Notes: generated by a model from the letters alone, not told the origin. A stretch of DNA of 64,000 nucleotides from Coniella vitis (GCA_011317545.1 WUJK01000001.1:3081001-3145000); one strand, 5' to 3'; positions 11,595 through 24,113 are shown, counted from the stretch's first letter. Numbers and translations are program-made.

Positions 11595-13086
11595 ATGGCG
11601 TCTTCAGACGAAGGGGGCGCGGAAATCGCGGGTCTGAGGAAGCGGATCGAGTATGGTCTTACGTTGCTGGGAAAGGAGGCAAATGCATCTACCAGGGAGA
11701 GGATGAAGGCTGCGTCAGTCACTCTGCCACCATGCAGAAACATGAGAACTTGAAGCTGAGGTGTTGTGGAACAGCATACAAGCCGATCGCGAACGTCTGA
11801 GGCAGTTAGCATCAGACCAAACGTCGTCTCGCAAGCCTCAACGAGTCGTGCCAGAGCGATCAAAAAGCAAGGTCTGGGAGATTATGTGAGTGCGATAATT
11901 CATTCAGCATCAAGGCTTCTGTCATGTATACTGATAGCAATATCTATACAGAGAGGAAGCAAGCCGGTACCAGGAAGACGAGCACCAGCAAGATGATACC
12001 ACCAGTAATAGCAAGAACAGCTTCTTCCCACACCGTCACCCGGCAAAATCCAGCCTACAACCAGAAAAGGACACAACTACAACGCGCCCCAACAACTCCC
12101 CTCAATCACCACGGACCCCGTCTTCATCAAAAGAAGAGGACGAGAAGCGCAGAGTGCAGATCATTGCCGAACTCCAACGTCGCCGCGAGGTCCTTCTCTC
12201 CCAACTCAACCCGGACCCACCCGCGCCGAAACCCCCCACGACAGAAGAGCGTCAACGAGCAGAGGTCGCGGAAAAAAGGAAACGCGAACAGTCCAGGCTG
12301 GATTTGAAGACGGCTATGCCTAGGGAACGCAGCGCAGGCGGAGGGGTGACATACGCTTTGGTGTCGCCGACAGTGGGCAGCTCTGGTCCGGATGTGCACG
12401 TGGAGTTGCAGAGGGCACCGTCGACCGGCGCCGCTGCAAAGACGAGGACGACTTCAACGATACCAACCGAAATCATGAAGGAACCCCAACGTACAGCCGT
12501 CCCAACATTCCGCGTGTCTTCGTCTGCTTCTGCTGCTCCTGCGGGCAGCGGAAGAAAGAGAAGCAGTAGCCGAGCTACAGCCAACAGACACAGCAGCACA
12601 TCTGTAGACAAGGAATCACGCACTTGCCAACGGCCACAGCAGCAATCTCAGCACCGCCATCGTGACCCTCGCAGCCCGCGAAGCGACGCAACGACATGGC
12701 CACCACGCTCGCGAGCCGACCGACCGCCAATCAGCAACTCTGTGTGTGCCGATAATGAGCAGCATGTACCACGACTAAGACGACGAGACTCTGAACAGAG
12801 CAGTAGTACAGCGAGTTCAAGTAACAGGCCCTCCAACGATCGCATGAGACGTGCTACATCGACGACATTACCACGACACTGTGAGCGTGACCGAGACAGA
12901 AGAGATGATAAAAAGAGCGGTAATGGCAGCAGCATATCAAGTGAGGCACCGCGGCGCACTCGACATCGGAGTCTCAGCAGAGACGATGGTCGCCGCAGCA
13001 AAGTCCCACCACCGGCACCCGCTCCGCCAGTCCCGGGAAGTCTGTACGAGCAGTTGTTGAGAAGGGGACCTTGGAGGACTTCTTGA
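11595..13086 (+). CDS. uncharacterised basic Ser/Arg-rich protein
   Basis: I do not recognise a family. The model has three exons, 11595-11713, 11775-11885 and 11952-13086 (454 aa), with introns of 61 and 66 bp and matching phases. The N-terminal 75 residues are charged and helical (LRKRIEYGLTLL, then IQADRERLRQLAS), possibly a short coiled coil. A Lys/Glu/Arg-rich helix follows about residues 140-200 (KEEDEKRRVQIIAELQRRR). The rest is disordered, rich in Ser, Arg, Thr and Pro with RD/RS-like dipeptides, and ends with a Pro-rich segment and a short helix (SLYEQLLRRGPW). Such composition is common in nuclear RNA-associated proteins, but that is only an inference. Exon 1-2 joining is by splice logic: frame A contains an in-frame TGA that must be removed. 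Confidence 0.6.
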
Positions 13087-16000
13087 AGTTATCGAAAGGT
13101 TAGCGAGCTGTGTATCACAGCTGTATGCTTTCTCGTCCGCAATATCTACTTGGGACAAGTCTACATTCAAAAGGGAGTGACTGGAATGAGTTACGACATC
13201 ATGATATGCTATTCCAGAGAAATCCCTATATTTTTGATGTACTTGAATCCATTGATTGGTGTGTACTATACTTGGTGCTGTGAAGAAGACCAGCCCAAGA
13301 TTCCAGTAACCCGCCAACGAGTAAGAGCGAAATACTGTGTAGAGAGAAGTGCAAACCATATCCGTCAACGCCCACAATTCTGCAACATTTGCAGGCCCAG
13401 CAGGTGGGTTTTTTTCTTGTCTCGCTCTTGAAGTCCCAAATATCTCGTGTTCTTTTGGGATGAACAACTACGGCCATGGTTTGCTGAACATTCCCAATAG
13501 AATCCACGCCCCCCCCCCCCAAAAAAGGATAGAAAGCTTGCTATATAAAGCTATCCTTCACCAATCCATCACCCACCATTTCCAACTTCTTATGCAATTT
13601 TTTCTTTTTCTATTGAACAACCCCCCCCCCTCTCCCCCCGATTTCCCATCCTAGATGATTGTTTGTCGTCGGCCGAAGCCATTTCCCCCCCCCCTCGGTT
13701 CAGGTGCTATACCGCGAAACCAGATGTGCATTCTGTCTGCCAACCACACACAACCTAGCTTCCCGGCCCCCAACAACAAGAAGAGGAAAAAAAAAAAAAA
13801 CTTTTCTTTTCGAATTACATTACGAAGAGACCATGCAATACTATGTAAAGGTTGTCACCCTAGTGCTCCTCTCCCGTCGCCCCCAACCCCCCATGACAAT
13901 TTCATGCACCGCCCCCAATGTCACGCATCACGCATACCTACCTAACACATGCATTATCCTTTTCAATGCATCCAGGATGCGGTATAAATTTTCTTCACTC
14001 ATTCCAAAACAACAACGCCAAAGAAAAAGAAGACAAACAGGGAAAGATGGCCTGTTACAAGCGCCAATTGCCGGCGTCTTGTATACATAACCTAGGTAGT
14101 AAGCAGAAGTACCACCACACTAGCCAGGGTGACTGACTTTCTACACTTTGAGCATCACGAAAAAGAGAAGAAAATGATGGGGTTTGAGAGAATGCTGTGG
14201 TGGAGACAGCCCATTTGTGGGGAATGACACAACTGTTTTGCTGACAGGAACCCCGCCAAAAGTGCCGAACACGAGAAGATTGGTGCTTGTGGTGGTCGGA
14301 GAATGAACTACATAATAGTATTGTGATAGTGCGTCTTTCAGTACATGGTATATTGCTAGACAAGAATCATTTACCGAGGGTACGTGGTAAAAGAAAGAAA
14401 TCCAACATTCCACTGCGCAAGATGCACAGATTTGAAATGCCCACAACAGAGTCAGTCAAGCCATCATTCACAGCTACAAGTTATCAAGGGAAAGAAGGGG
14501 GGAAAGGAAGGCAAGAAGAAAAAGAATGGACAGTCACCCAAGCCTAAGTCCGCTCCGGCCTGACAAAACGGGCCGGGGGGGGGGGTGAGCAGGAGCGGTT
14601 TGACCGCGGCTGTGGCCGAGGCGTGGAGCCCCAACTGCTGGCGCACAGCCCCAGTGGGGGCTAGGTGGGACAGATTGCCGATGGAACACTCAGATCAAAG
14701 GAGACAACATGCAAACATGTTGCGGTCTGGAAGAGACAACAAGATGGTGTGGTGACGTACGGTAAGATTGGCTGATCATATCTTGTCCACCTACAAAATG
14801 CCATGCATGCAACGGCTTCTGGGGCATTCTGTAGTGTTGACCGCTTTCTGGTGCGGTTGTCGAGACGTTCCGAGCTTGTACATCATACCCTTGTGGCTGT
14901 GGGAAGCCATCGTTGCCGTCCATAGTAGAGTATTACATAGTATATCGCAAAACCCGCGTGGAGACTTTATCTGTGGTTGCTGCTTCTATACTGCGCGCGC
15001 GCATTCAATATAAGCAGACTGGTTGGTGAGGGCCACCTGTTGGTCTCACATAAAGGCGATACCTCTTCGGATCCCCAGGGATTCTCACTCGTGTCGTTCC
15101 TTGACCATCTGTCTCTGTATGCTTCGGTCGCACCAAGATCTAATCATATAGTGACTGATGAACATTACACTTGCCAGCGCTCTTTACTCTGATAGATCCA
15201 GAAGCCAGGGATTGCGGGCTGCCATGTGTGGGCGCGAACAAGCCACTTGAAGTTCTAGGGTTGCAGGAGGGCTGAACGGTAAATGGCGCGTGTACGCGTT
15301 CTGATTGGGCCGAACGCGGCAGCAAGGTACCATGTAGGCAATCTGGGCCAGGGACGCATCGATCCTGTCCATGATAGAAGCCGCGGCGAAGCCTTTCTGC
15401 GAATCACCAGGCGTGCTGTGTTATGAGGTTGAGGTTAGGCCTGCTGACTGCTGCATGATTTGGTGGGGCGCCAATGTGACGTGAGGGACGTCGGCAAGCG
15501 TCGAGGCAGATTGTAATGTGTCAAGTACACAGACAGTACAGCCAGCCAGGCCTATCCGTCATGGTCTACTCTGTATGCGGTGTGGCTATGTGCATGTTGC
15601 TCGATGGAGCTGCCGAGAGAAAATCAACAGTTTGACGCTTGCCGATGGGTAGTTTTGGTTCTTCGTTGGCGGCCAGGCGGCTTGCGGTCACCATGGCCTC
15701 GCGACCTCGACAGGAGGCGGAGTACACCGTTGGCAAAGTGCCCCAGCCGCGAGAGAGTTGTGGATTGGTGCCAGTCCCGAACACTTGAGGGGGGTAGGGC
15801 TGAGAAGGTGGGTAGTTGTTGCGCTGTGAGCTGCAAGTATGCTTGCAACGTCTCAGTCAGAATGCCATTTCGATCGATCAAGCAGCCACGCAGTCTTGTG
15901 GTTTTGTTCAGATATATGCGGACGATGGCACGGTAGCAACCAGCGGCTCGTAGGGCTCCTCGTCGCGCAGGCAGCACCCCTCTATTGCAGTTGCAGGCTG

Positions 16001-17849
16001 CCTCATGGGGCGTGATTGCGTCTTGTTGTCTGCACACAAAAGTCACTCAGAGCATTTGCGACGGAAAGGTCAACTGTACCAGGGCTCACCGTACTATGTA
16101 CAGGGCGAAGTGCATACGGATGCAAGCCAAGGGGGCGGCGAAAGTGGTGGTGATGTTGTCAAGGAGGACCGAGCCCAAGAAATACCTACCGGGAGTAGCC
16201 ACAGCGCATATGCCTTCATCCACAGGGCCTGGTCGCCCCTGCTGTGATTGTATCTCAGACACACCCTCCCTAGCTCCCTAGCTCTTTAGAACGCCGCGGG
16301 CCCTTCCCTAGCCGCAGGCTATCTCGGTTTCCACACTATTGCTTAGTAGTGGCAGGCACCAATCTCCACTACTAGTGTGCTCTAACTGCAAGCATACTTT
16401 GCATGCACTCGCAATCGTCAGAAACGTCCATGCTCAAGTATGCTGGGGGGAGCCGATGCTCCAGCCTGAGATCCGGGGGCGGCCTCCCAGAGTCAGAACG
16501 TCGATTGCTTGGTGAGCCCTGGAGGGTTAGCGGTGGTGGGCACCTGGCACGCAGAGCGACGTCAAACAGGGTGTGTACTTATTAGTACTACCTAGGTACA
16601 TACCAAAGTACCGTGGAGCGTGCGCTTTGGTACGTACCAGTATTTGTCCGACAGGCCGTCAGGTCCACAGCCTTGCACACTATATATCTACCCTTGCCGC
16701 CCCTTCCCCAGCTTCCCTCCTCAGGACCCCCAATCCACAAGCAGACTGTGCCTGCCCCGCCGCCCTTCTCGAATCTCTTGTCACCTAATAAATGCGAACA
16801 GAGACAATCCATTCTTTTGCGCGCGCCAGCCAAGAACCAGATCATTTCTCGCTGCCTTTTCCAACCTGGCTGGCCTCCGTTTTCCGTGTCGTCGTATTGC
16901 CCCAGCCATTCGTCCCCCAGGGTGCCATCCTGCTATTACATACATAACACACCCACTGTGCTTCTCTCCTCTTGTCGTCGAGATATTTGTCAAGTTCGTC
17001 CCGCTGGTCCGGCCCTTGACGTGGAGCGCTTTGCTGCCCTGAGACACACCCAGCCAGCGTGACATGCCTGTGTCTTGGTGTGCCGAGTTCTCCGTCCTCC
17101 GAGCCGTGGCATAGTGTTGGAGCAGCTGGAGGCTAGCGAGAAGTGGGCTGATGCAACCCGGTCGCTGCCTTTCCTTTTGTGCTTACACAAGAACAGAGCC
17201 AGTGCCTGCCGTCTGGTTTCGCACACGCTGGGCAAGACGATGCGCTAACGCGCTACCACGCTACGCTCCGTTCTCCCACTCATAAAACGTTCCAGCCAAC
17301 TCCAGCTTTCAGCCCCCCGCCTCCCCTGTGCCCGGGGCACTTGTACATAGTAGCGCTCCTCGCGTGCTGGTCCCCCCATTTCTCGCCCCTGCCCCCGGCA
17401 CTTGGGCAAGAGCAACTTTTGAAGGACCGCTCAGTCTCGGGGCCCCGTCCAGCCAGCGGTGGGTCGCCATCACCTCGAACGGCCCACGCCCCAGTGCGCT
17501 ACTATATTAGTATTGCTAGGTTGGCCGTTGCAACCCTACTTTCCCGCAACCCTGCGACGACCGCTGCCTCCCTGTGCTGCAAGCTATTCAGTGCTGCCCT
17601 TTTCTACTCCCAACGGCCCGCGCCTACTCTTCTGCATCGTCGCCTGCCTCGCCGTGTCCAGCCAGCCGACTTCGCCAGCCCATTGTGTGTGTGTGTGTGT
17701 GCGTGCGTGCGTGCGTGTGTGTGTATGTGAGTACGGCCTTGGGTCCAAGAGAGAGCGGGCCTCGACGACAACGCCGGTATTTCGGGCTGTAATGGGCCTC
17801 CAGGCATATAGGCGCATATCGATTCAACCTGTCCATCCACCTCCTCGCC
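13087..17849. other. 4.7-kb non-coding region upstream of a Zn2Cys6 gene
   Basis: No supported gene. It contains poly-C runs (13509-13520 followed by A6; 13621-13630; 13687-13694), a G11 run (14575-14585) and copies of TACTATGTA at 13839, 14934, 16092 and 17344. TACCTAGGTA lies at 16589-16598 and a close variant at 14090. From about 16650 the sequence becomes C/T-rich with few ATGs, which fits a long promoter and 5' leader for the gene at 17850. Confidence 0.6.
17684..17729. repeat. GT/GC dinucleotide microsatellite
   Basis: TG repeats interrupted by GCGT units, 120 bp upstream of the Zn2Cys6 start codon and so probably in its leader. Likely length-variable. Confidence 0.9.
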
Positions 17850-20127
17850 ATGGCTCCTGAAGTCGCCGTCACCCACCAACCGCACTCTGTGTCAGTCGTC
17901 ATGTCTTCGTCGCCGCCATCCGACGCTCCTCCCAAGCAGAAACGCGCCCGTACGAGCAGGCCAAAAGTCAAGACAGGGTGCAACAACTGCAAGTCAGTCT
18001 GTCCCAATGGTGCATCTTCCGTTTTCTTCGAGACAGAGTGCTGATCTTTTTTTCTTCCCCTCTTCCCCTCCCGACAGACGCCGAAGGATAAAATGCGATG
18101 AGAAACGGCCCGCCTGCACCAACTGCGAGCGCTCCAGGAAAGAGTGCTCCGGCTACCCGCCTCCACCCCGAAGTGCACGGGCGTTTGACATACCAATCGC
18201 GCCCGCTCCTCCCGCCATTATCGCTGTTCGCCGGCCCATCCCGGCCACTCCATCCATTCAACAACCTACTGCTAGCCGCCCGCTCCCTCCACGCAGAGTT
18301 GCCAAGAAGCACCAGCGACGCATTCTTAGCCCCGACCAACAGCAGCAGCAGCAGCAGCAACAACAACCCCAGCCCCAGTCGCAGACCTCAATCACTCTGT
18401 ACAGACCCTCGTTTGCTCCGTTTGCTCATCAAGAAGGCCTCTACTTTGAACTCTTTCGCTCCCAGACGGCAAATGAGTTGTCGGGCTATTTCGACTCGGT
18501 CTTTTGGTCGCGGCTGGTCCTGCAAGAATGCCACTCGGAAGCTACCATCCGCCATGCCGTGGTTGCGCTGGGCGCCCTCTACAAAACCTTGGAAAAGTCA
18601 ACGGAATCGCCCCCTTCTTCGCCAAGTGCGGTTGCGGGTCCCGTTGATAGTGCCTTTGATCACTGGCTCGTGGCTCTCAAGTCATACTCCAGCGCCCTTC
18701 AGGCGCTTGTCCATGAGACGATGCGCAACGACAGCACTGCCTACAGAACACGTCTCATGGCGAGCATTCTGCTGGCCTGTTTTGATTCCTTTGTCGGTGA
18801 TCACAAACAGGCCATTATGCAGATCCAGAGTGGTTTGCGGCTGTTGGAAGAAGTCCGCGCCCAAAGACGCCGTGCATTCATGTCGAACCCAGAAGAACCG
18901 GTCGAGGATGAAATCATTCAAATGTTTACCCGCTTGGCCATTCAGGCCAAGTCGTACGATATGGCTTTCCATTTCCCGAAGCCATATGTTATTCAGCTGA
19001 TACAACCTGCAACGGACCCATCGTCACCCCAGTCCGACGGCAGCTCACCTGTCTCTCTGCACCAGGATCCAATCCCGGACCAGTTCTACTCCTTACAAGA
19101 AGCCCGCGTCGCATGGGACATGTTGTGCGAGAGGGTCTTTAGATTCACCGAGACACTCTTTGCAGCTGCAAGCCACAAGGGGCCCATGGGTATCCTGCCT
19201 GCGACTTTGCGCAAATACGGACCTCGCTTTGGGACGCAGATCGAGGCGTGGTCCAAGGCCTTTGAGCATATTTTGACGAATCGGTCTGCACCCAGAGTCA
19301 GCAGCCAGGAGAAGGCCGCCATAGCAGCACTCAAAATGTCACAGCTCATGGGCCGGATTCTGTTTTCAATGACCTTTAGCGACAGTGAAGGCCACTTTGA
19401 CAGTTTCAATTCCGACTTCAGGACCATTGTCGATCTGGGACGGGAGGTGGTGGGTGATGAGGAACGGCGAGCCGCCGAAAGACGGTGTCCCGACCCCCGA
19501 CAATGCCACCATTACCACAACTCTGAGGCAGACATCTTGGGCGGAGACGATTACATGGCGATCCATCTCAAGCCGAGTTTCAGCGCAGATATGGGTATCG
19601 TACCACCATTGTACGTGGTAGCGACCAAATGCCGCAACCCCGTTATTCGGCGTCAGGCTATCCAGCTACTCAAGAGCAGCTCGAGAAGAGAGGCAATGTG
19701 GGACAGCAACCTCTCTGCACGGATTGGCTCCTGGATCATGGAGATCGAAGAAGAAGAAGACTTGAACACTGTGACGCCGGCTCAGAGCTCGTACGGCTCC
19801 TTTTCCGACGCAGGTACTCTGTCACCGCAAACGGCTTATACCAACGATAGCAGCCCACGGCCCCAGTCTGGATATTCAGGTGGCTCGGTGGAATTTGGTG
19901 ATAGCCTTGGTCCTGGCGGCAATGCAAGATGGGACTTGCGGCGAGAGTCGACAATCAGCCTGGCGAGCAGAATCCAGCACAAGGTAGTACCGTCCGAGAA
20001 GCGGGTCATGGTTCGAGCCATTGAGTTTGACTTGCGTGAGCACAAGGCTCATATACAGTGTGGAAGTAGGGGCCTTCCAGTGGCAGGGCGGGATTACAAG
20101 ACTCGCGAGGCAGACATTACCTGGTGA
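17850..20127 (+). CDS. Zn2Cys6 fungal transcription factor with DUF3468-type domain
   Basis: Two exons, 17850-17992 and 18078-20127, give 730 aa. The 85-bp intron lies inside the zinc cluster between its second and third cysteines. Once joined, the cluster is CNNCKRRRIKCDEKRPAC then TNC and C, i.e. CX2CX6CX6CX2CX6C, the standard binuclear DNA-binding fold, about residues 43-75. A glutamine run lies near residue 140. A long helical region (about 160-600) resembles the fungal-specific regulatory domain of the DUF3468 group, and the C-terminal region is Ser-rich. It is presumably a nuclear sequence-specific regulator; its targets are unknown. The start ATG is in a GCCATGG context. The adjacent amidohydrolase could be a target, but this is only a neighbour-based guess. 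Confidence 0.88.
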
Positions 20128-21086
20128 TGTCTGTTTACCACCTGTGGAGTGGTGAATGATTCCGAATGATCCCAATACCGGCGCGTGTGAGTGTTGGGGA
20201 ACAGACGGAAGATGAAGTATAAAAAGATGTCATAATTCTTTTTTTTGGTTTCTGGATATACCCGCGGCAGTGCGCAACGATGATGGTATTTCCATGAATA
20301 GTAAAGGACAGGCATGGTTGGGAACATGTGTGAGTCCAACAAGCGACATGGTATGGCTTGCAGAAGGATCTCAGCCGAAGAATTGTTCGCTTACCTAGTC
20401 GAGCAAGCTTGAAGCGGCGGCTTAGACAAAATTCTGTTTCGCAGAGGCACAATGTAGCCATGATATCGTTACCTGGGGCAGGAGCAAGAGAAGCAAGGTC
20501 TGTCTGCACGAGCAGTGCTCGGATCCCCTCCAATACAATATATATTATCCAAGCGAATAATCCTCTTTGGTCTGTGGTTGGCGTTACGCTGCTTCCGTAG
20601 GTCATGGCAAAGTGAGCTCGCAAGGTCTTTCGCGAGAAGGATAGCAGCGTGTTGGGTTTGTGTCCAATGATATGCACATAGTAAACCATACAAAAATCCA
20701 CAGTCAAGGGTACCTCGATGTTCACAGGTGGGGGCTGGGTCATTCCTCCGGAGCTTACGGAGCCGCCAATCTCGTAGGTATTCGGAGGAAAGGGCCGGGT
20801 GGAAAGGGGACTGCCGATGCCAATTGCCTATTCGGGATAAAGTCCGGCTTATACGGAGCTAACAAGCCTAGGGGACCGGGTCTCGGACTGCGTGCGGAAT
20901 TAGGCAAGGAGCTACCAGCTGTCAACCTTGACCTTGTCAGTTGAAGGCTACTATGTATGTACATAGTAAAGGACAGCCAGCACGTAAACAACCGTCCATG
21001 AAGACTGAAATATAAATAACCGCAACTTAGCTCGATTGGAAACTCTGGCCGCTTCTCCTGTTAGATGTCTTCTTCACCCTGATAGT
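20128..21086. other. intergenic: promoter of the amidohydrolase gene
   Basis: No gene seen. A TATA box (TATAAATA, 21011-21018) sits 69 bp upstream of the first usable ATG at 21087. Just upstream is the inverted pair of TACTATGTA-type 9-mers at 20949-20968. Confidence 0.65.
20949..20968. promoter_or_regulatory. inverted pair of the dispersed 9-mer TACTATGTA
   Basis: TACTATGTA (20949-20957), a 2-bp spacer and TACATAGTA (20960-20968) form a two-fold symmetric site. It lies 42 bp upstream of a TATA box and about 120 bp upstream of the amidohydrolase start. The arrangement resembles a dimeric factor site. The function is inferred. Confidence 0.4.
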
Positions 21087-22502
21087 ATGGCTTTGTACTG
21101 GATCTCGAGACGAAGTGGGAACGGTATCCTCCGCCAAGCACAAAACTCAGCATCATCATCAACACGACGTCTTCTTATTACCAACCATTCCTTGCCATTC
21201 AGATCATCGTCACTATCTCGATCATCATTATTGCTCCAAGCCAAAATGTATTCCACAACCGCTTCACCCACTTCCACTTCCAAGGAACACCACCGCCATC
21301 GCCCCATCATCACCCTCGAGGAACACTTTCTCTCCGCTGCTGCTCTTTCGAGCCCGTCTACAATGCACCCACACATAGCGGCCATGCTCAAAGCCAGTTC
21401 TGAGCTTTCAGAGCGGCTGGCCGATCTGGGTCAACGGAGGATTGAGGATATGGATGCGGGACAGGTTACCTTGCAAGTGATTTCGCACGGACCTGGGGAT
21501 TTGGATGCCGAGCAGTGTCGGATGTGTAATGACCAGCTGGCGGATGCGATTCGTGCCCAGCAGGGGCACAGACAGAAGCGAGAAGAAGGGCCAAATGAGG
21601 AAACGGGAGGAGGAGGAGGAGGAGGAGGAAAGAAAAGGATGGGAAGATTTGCGGGATTCGCCGAGTTACCGATGGAGGATCCAGATGAGGCGGCGAAGGA
21701 GTTGAGGAGAGTTTGTGCGAGTGACTTTCTTTTTCCTTCTGCTTCTTCCTCCACAAGTTCTTCAAGAGCTGGCAGCGGCGGCGGTGGCGGTGGTGGCTTC
21801 CTCGGTGCACTCGTCGACAGCCACACCGAATCAGGGCAATATTATGACTCTCCCGCCTACGACACCCTCTGGACCGCCGCCGTCGATCTCGACGTCCCCA
21901 TCTATATCCACCCGACCTGGCCTTCGCCTCAACTCACGGCGGCATACTACTCTTCTCCTTCCCTCCCTGACGAAGTCAATGCCGCTATTGGCGCGTTTGG
22001 CTTCGGGTGGCACAGTGATGTCGCCGTGCACATCTTGCGGTTATATGGCGCGGGCGTGTTTGATCGGTTCCCGAGGCTGAAGATCATCTTGGGGCACATG
22101 GGGGAGATGTTGCCGTTCATGCTGCAGCGCATGGAAAGAGTGACGGGCCGGTGGCCTGTGCCTTTGGCTACCACTGCCACTGCCACTGCTGGGGAGAACG
22201 AGCACAACACAAACGACCAGAGACGAACGTTCCGCCAAGTCTGGGACGAAAATATCTGGATCACCACAAGCGGGAACTGGGCACTGGACCCGCTCGCGTG
22301 TATTCTGCGGAATACCAAGCACGACCGAATCATGTACAGCGTCGATTACCCGTTCAGCCAGTCCGCAGTTGGCCTGCGCTGGCTCGAGGAGTTGGAAGGC
22401 AGTGGGATGGTGAGTGAAGAGGTGCTGGAAGGGATCCGGTGGCGGAACGCGGCGCGGTTGTTGAAGCTGGATTTGGATCTGGATTTGGACCACAAGGATT
22501 AG
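21087..22502 (+). CDS. amidohydrolase-2 family enzyme (decarboxylase-like)
   Basis: Single exon, 471 aa from ATG 21087, or 418 aa from ATG 21246, which has a good CAAAATG context. The core is the metal-dependent TIM-barrel family that includes 2,3-dihydroxybenzoate, gamma-resorcylate and ACMS decarboxylases. It has the E-x-H metal motif TLEEHF (E78, H80), IHPTW mid-protein, ILGHMGE, and VDYPF near the C-terminus carrying the catalytic aspartate. The likely reaction is non-oxidative decarboxylation or hydrolysis of an aromatic or related acid; the substrate is unknown. Low-complexity insertions (poly-Gly and Ser-rich, about residues 185-260) make it longer than the usual 330-350 aa. The 53-residue extension from the first ATG contains many Arg and Ser and no Asp or Glu, so it looks like a mitochondrial presequence. 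A TATA box lies at 21011. Confidence 0.85.
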   Translation: MALYWISRRSGNGILRQAQNSASSSTRRLLITNHSLPFRSSSLSRSSLLLQAKMYSTTASPTSTSKEHHRHRPIITLEEHFLSAAALSSPSTMHPHIAAMLKASSELSERLADLGQRRIEDMDAGQVTLQVISHGPGDLDAEQCRMCNDQLADAIRAQQGHRQKREEGPNEETGGGGGGGGKKRMGRFAGFAELPMEDPDEAAKELRRVCASDFLFPSASSSTSSSRAGSGGGGGGGFLGALVDSHTESGQYYDSPAYDTLWTAAVDLDVPIYIHPTWPSPQLTAAYYSSPSLPDEVNAAIGAFGFGWHSDVAVHILRLYGAGVFDRFPRLKIILGHMGEMLPFMLQRMERVTGRWPVPLATTATATAGENEHNTNDQRRTFRQVWDENIWITTSGNWALDPLACILRNTKHDRIMYSVDYPFSQSAVGLRWLEELEGSGMVSEEVLEGIRWRNAARLLKLDLDLDLDHKD

Positions 22503-23254
22503 GAACACATCGTTGTGGACTTGTTGTGGATGGAATGTCTTGATGAATCACGAAAAAAAAGAGGATGACCGGGAGCAGTCTATAGCATCTCGATCCCCGA
22601 CTGTGATTCCATGTTTGCTAGGTTTCCGTTCGAATTTTCTACAAGACAGCCATTCCTCTCCCTCCTCATATATCAACCAAAACACTACTCGACTATCGAA
22701 AAATATCACAAAATCCCGTTGATCTTTTTATAACATTTGGAAATACCCTATTTCTTTCGATCCTGGAATATGTCTTTGTCGCTCTGCTCGGTGAATATTT
22801 ACTATTTACATATCACTTGATCACGTTTGTTATTTTTCTTTTTTTTAAAAGAAAAAAGGACAACAAAAATGATATGGAGACTGATTATCCGCCTCCCAAG
22901 CTAGCTACCTACCTGCCTATAAAGAAACGCCAACATAGCATCCGTTTTCGCGCTTTTTGACAATCGCATGATCTGAATATGACCCTATTGATATTATTAC
23001 ATGAGGTACACAGTTTTTTTTCTCTTTTTTTTTTCTCTGGATACATAAAAATCTAATATAGTATAATATGAATCGCTGCTCAATCATCAACACCACCAAT
23101 TCCCCCCCCTCAAAAATATTAAAACACATGCCGAAACGAGTCTTTTAATAAATGTATCTCATCGTTTGTTCGATAATGCATGTCTCGGCTCTTCTCTTCT
23201 TCTCCAGCTGTGCATATAATCATAACCGGGTGCAATGGTCTTCATTTAAAAGTA

Positions 23255-23274
23255 AATATATATATATATATATA
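23255..23274. repeat. TA dinucleotide repeat
   Basis: Simple AT repeat inside the AT-rich stretch downstream of the amidohydrolase gene. Confidence 0.85.
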
Positions 23275-23380
23275 CAAGAAAAATACATAAAATGAAAAAC
23301 CAAGCAAAAAATCATAGAACATAAACACAATCACTATGAATCAAAAAGTCTTCACCAGAGCATCAAATAAAACCGGAATC

Positions 23381-23408
23381 TTTTTTTTTTTTTTTTTTTT
23401 TTTTTTTT
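23381..23408. repeat. T28 homopolymer
   Basis: Uninterrupted run of 28 T. It is likely variable in length and prone to sequencing error. Confidence 0.95.
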
Positions 23409-24089
23409 GGTTGCGTTTTGTCTTATCTTTTTACAAATCTACACTTTGCAATTGATATTACAGATGAGCTTGAAAGACATGTTTTTTCCTTGCTCTGTTG
23501 ATCCTCGACGAGAGGGACGATTGATATACATGCTACTAATCAAAGGGTGAGACCTGCCTATAATACATATACTAGGTACAAAGTATTTAGCCCGAATATA
23601 GATTAAAGCCAGGCTGATCTCTCCCATAGATTTTTACCCACAACGCCAACGTCATCAACCTAGCTATGAACTTCCAGCGATATCCCTGGACAAGTTAACG
23701 CTTTACTTAGACTTATATTGGCTCTTCTTTTCGAACGGAAGAAGATATCCGAAACCCAATATTCGATACATATTCTATTCTGAATATTAACATTTATAGA
23801 AAAACGCGAAGCATGGCTCCCCTCCTTCCCCTCCCCAAAAATAAAAATAAATCAATGTTTCATTTGTGTACTCATCTTTTCCCCCCTATTCTCCACCCCC
23901 GTACGTCCATATTTGTACTATGTAATGCGAGGCTGTTCGAGTGGTATCCATCCCCTGAGCAGAGTTCCCGGTGCGTTTGACAAAATGACGTAGCGTCCGC
24001 GGACTCAAGATCGTTTCTGTTCACATTGCCAACCTTCCTCGTCTCTTTTGTTCACCATGTATTCACATGTCATCTTGCAATATCAACCC

Positions 24090-24113
24090 TTTTTTTTTTT
24101 TTTTTTTTTTTTT
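24090..24113. repeat. T24 homopolymer
   Basis: Uninterrupted run of 24 T, about 700 bp from the T28 run. Confidence 0.95.
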
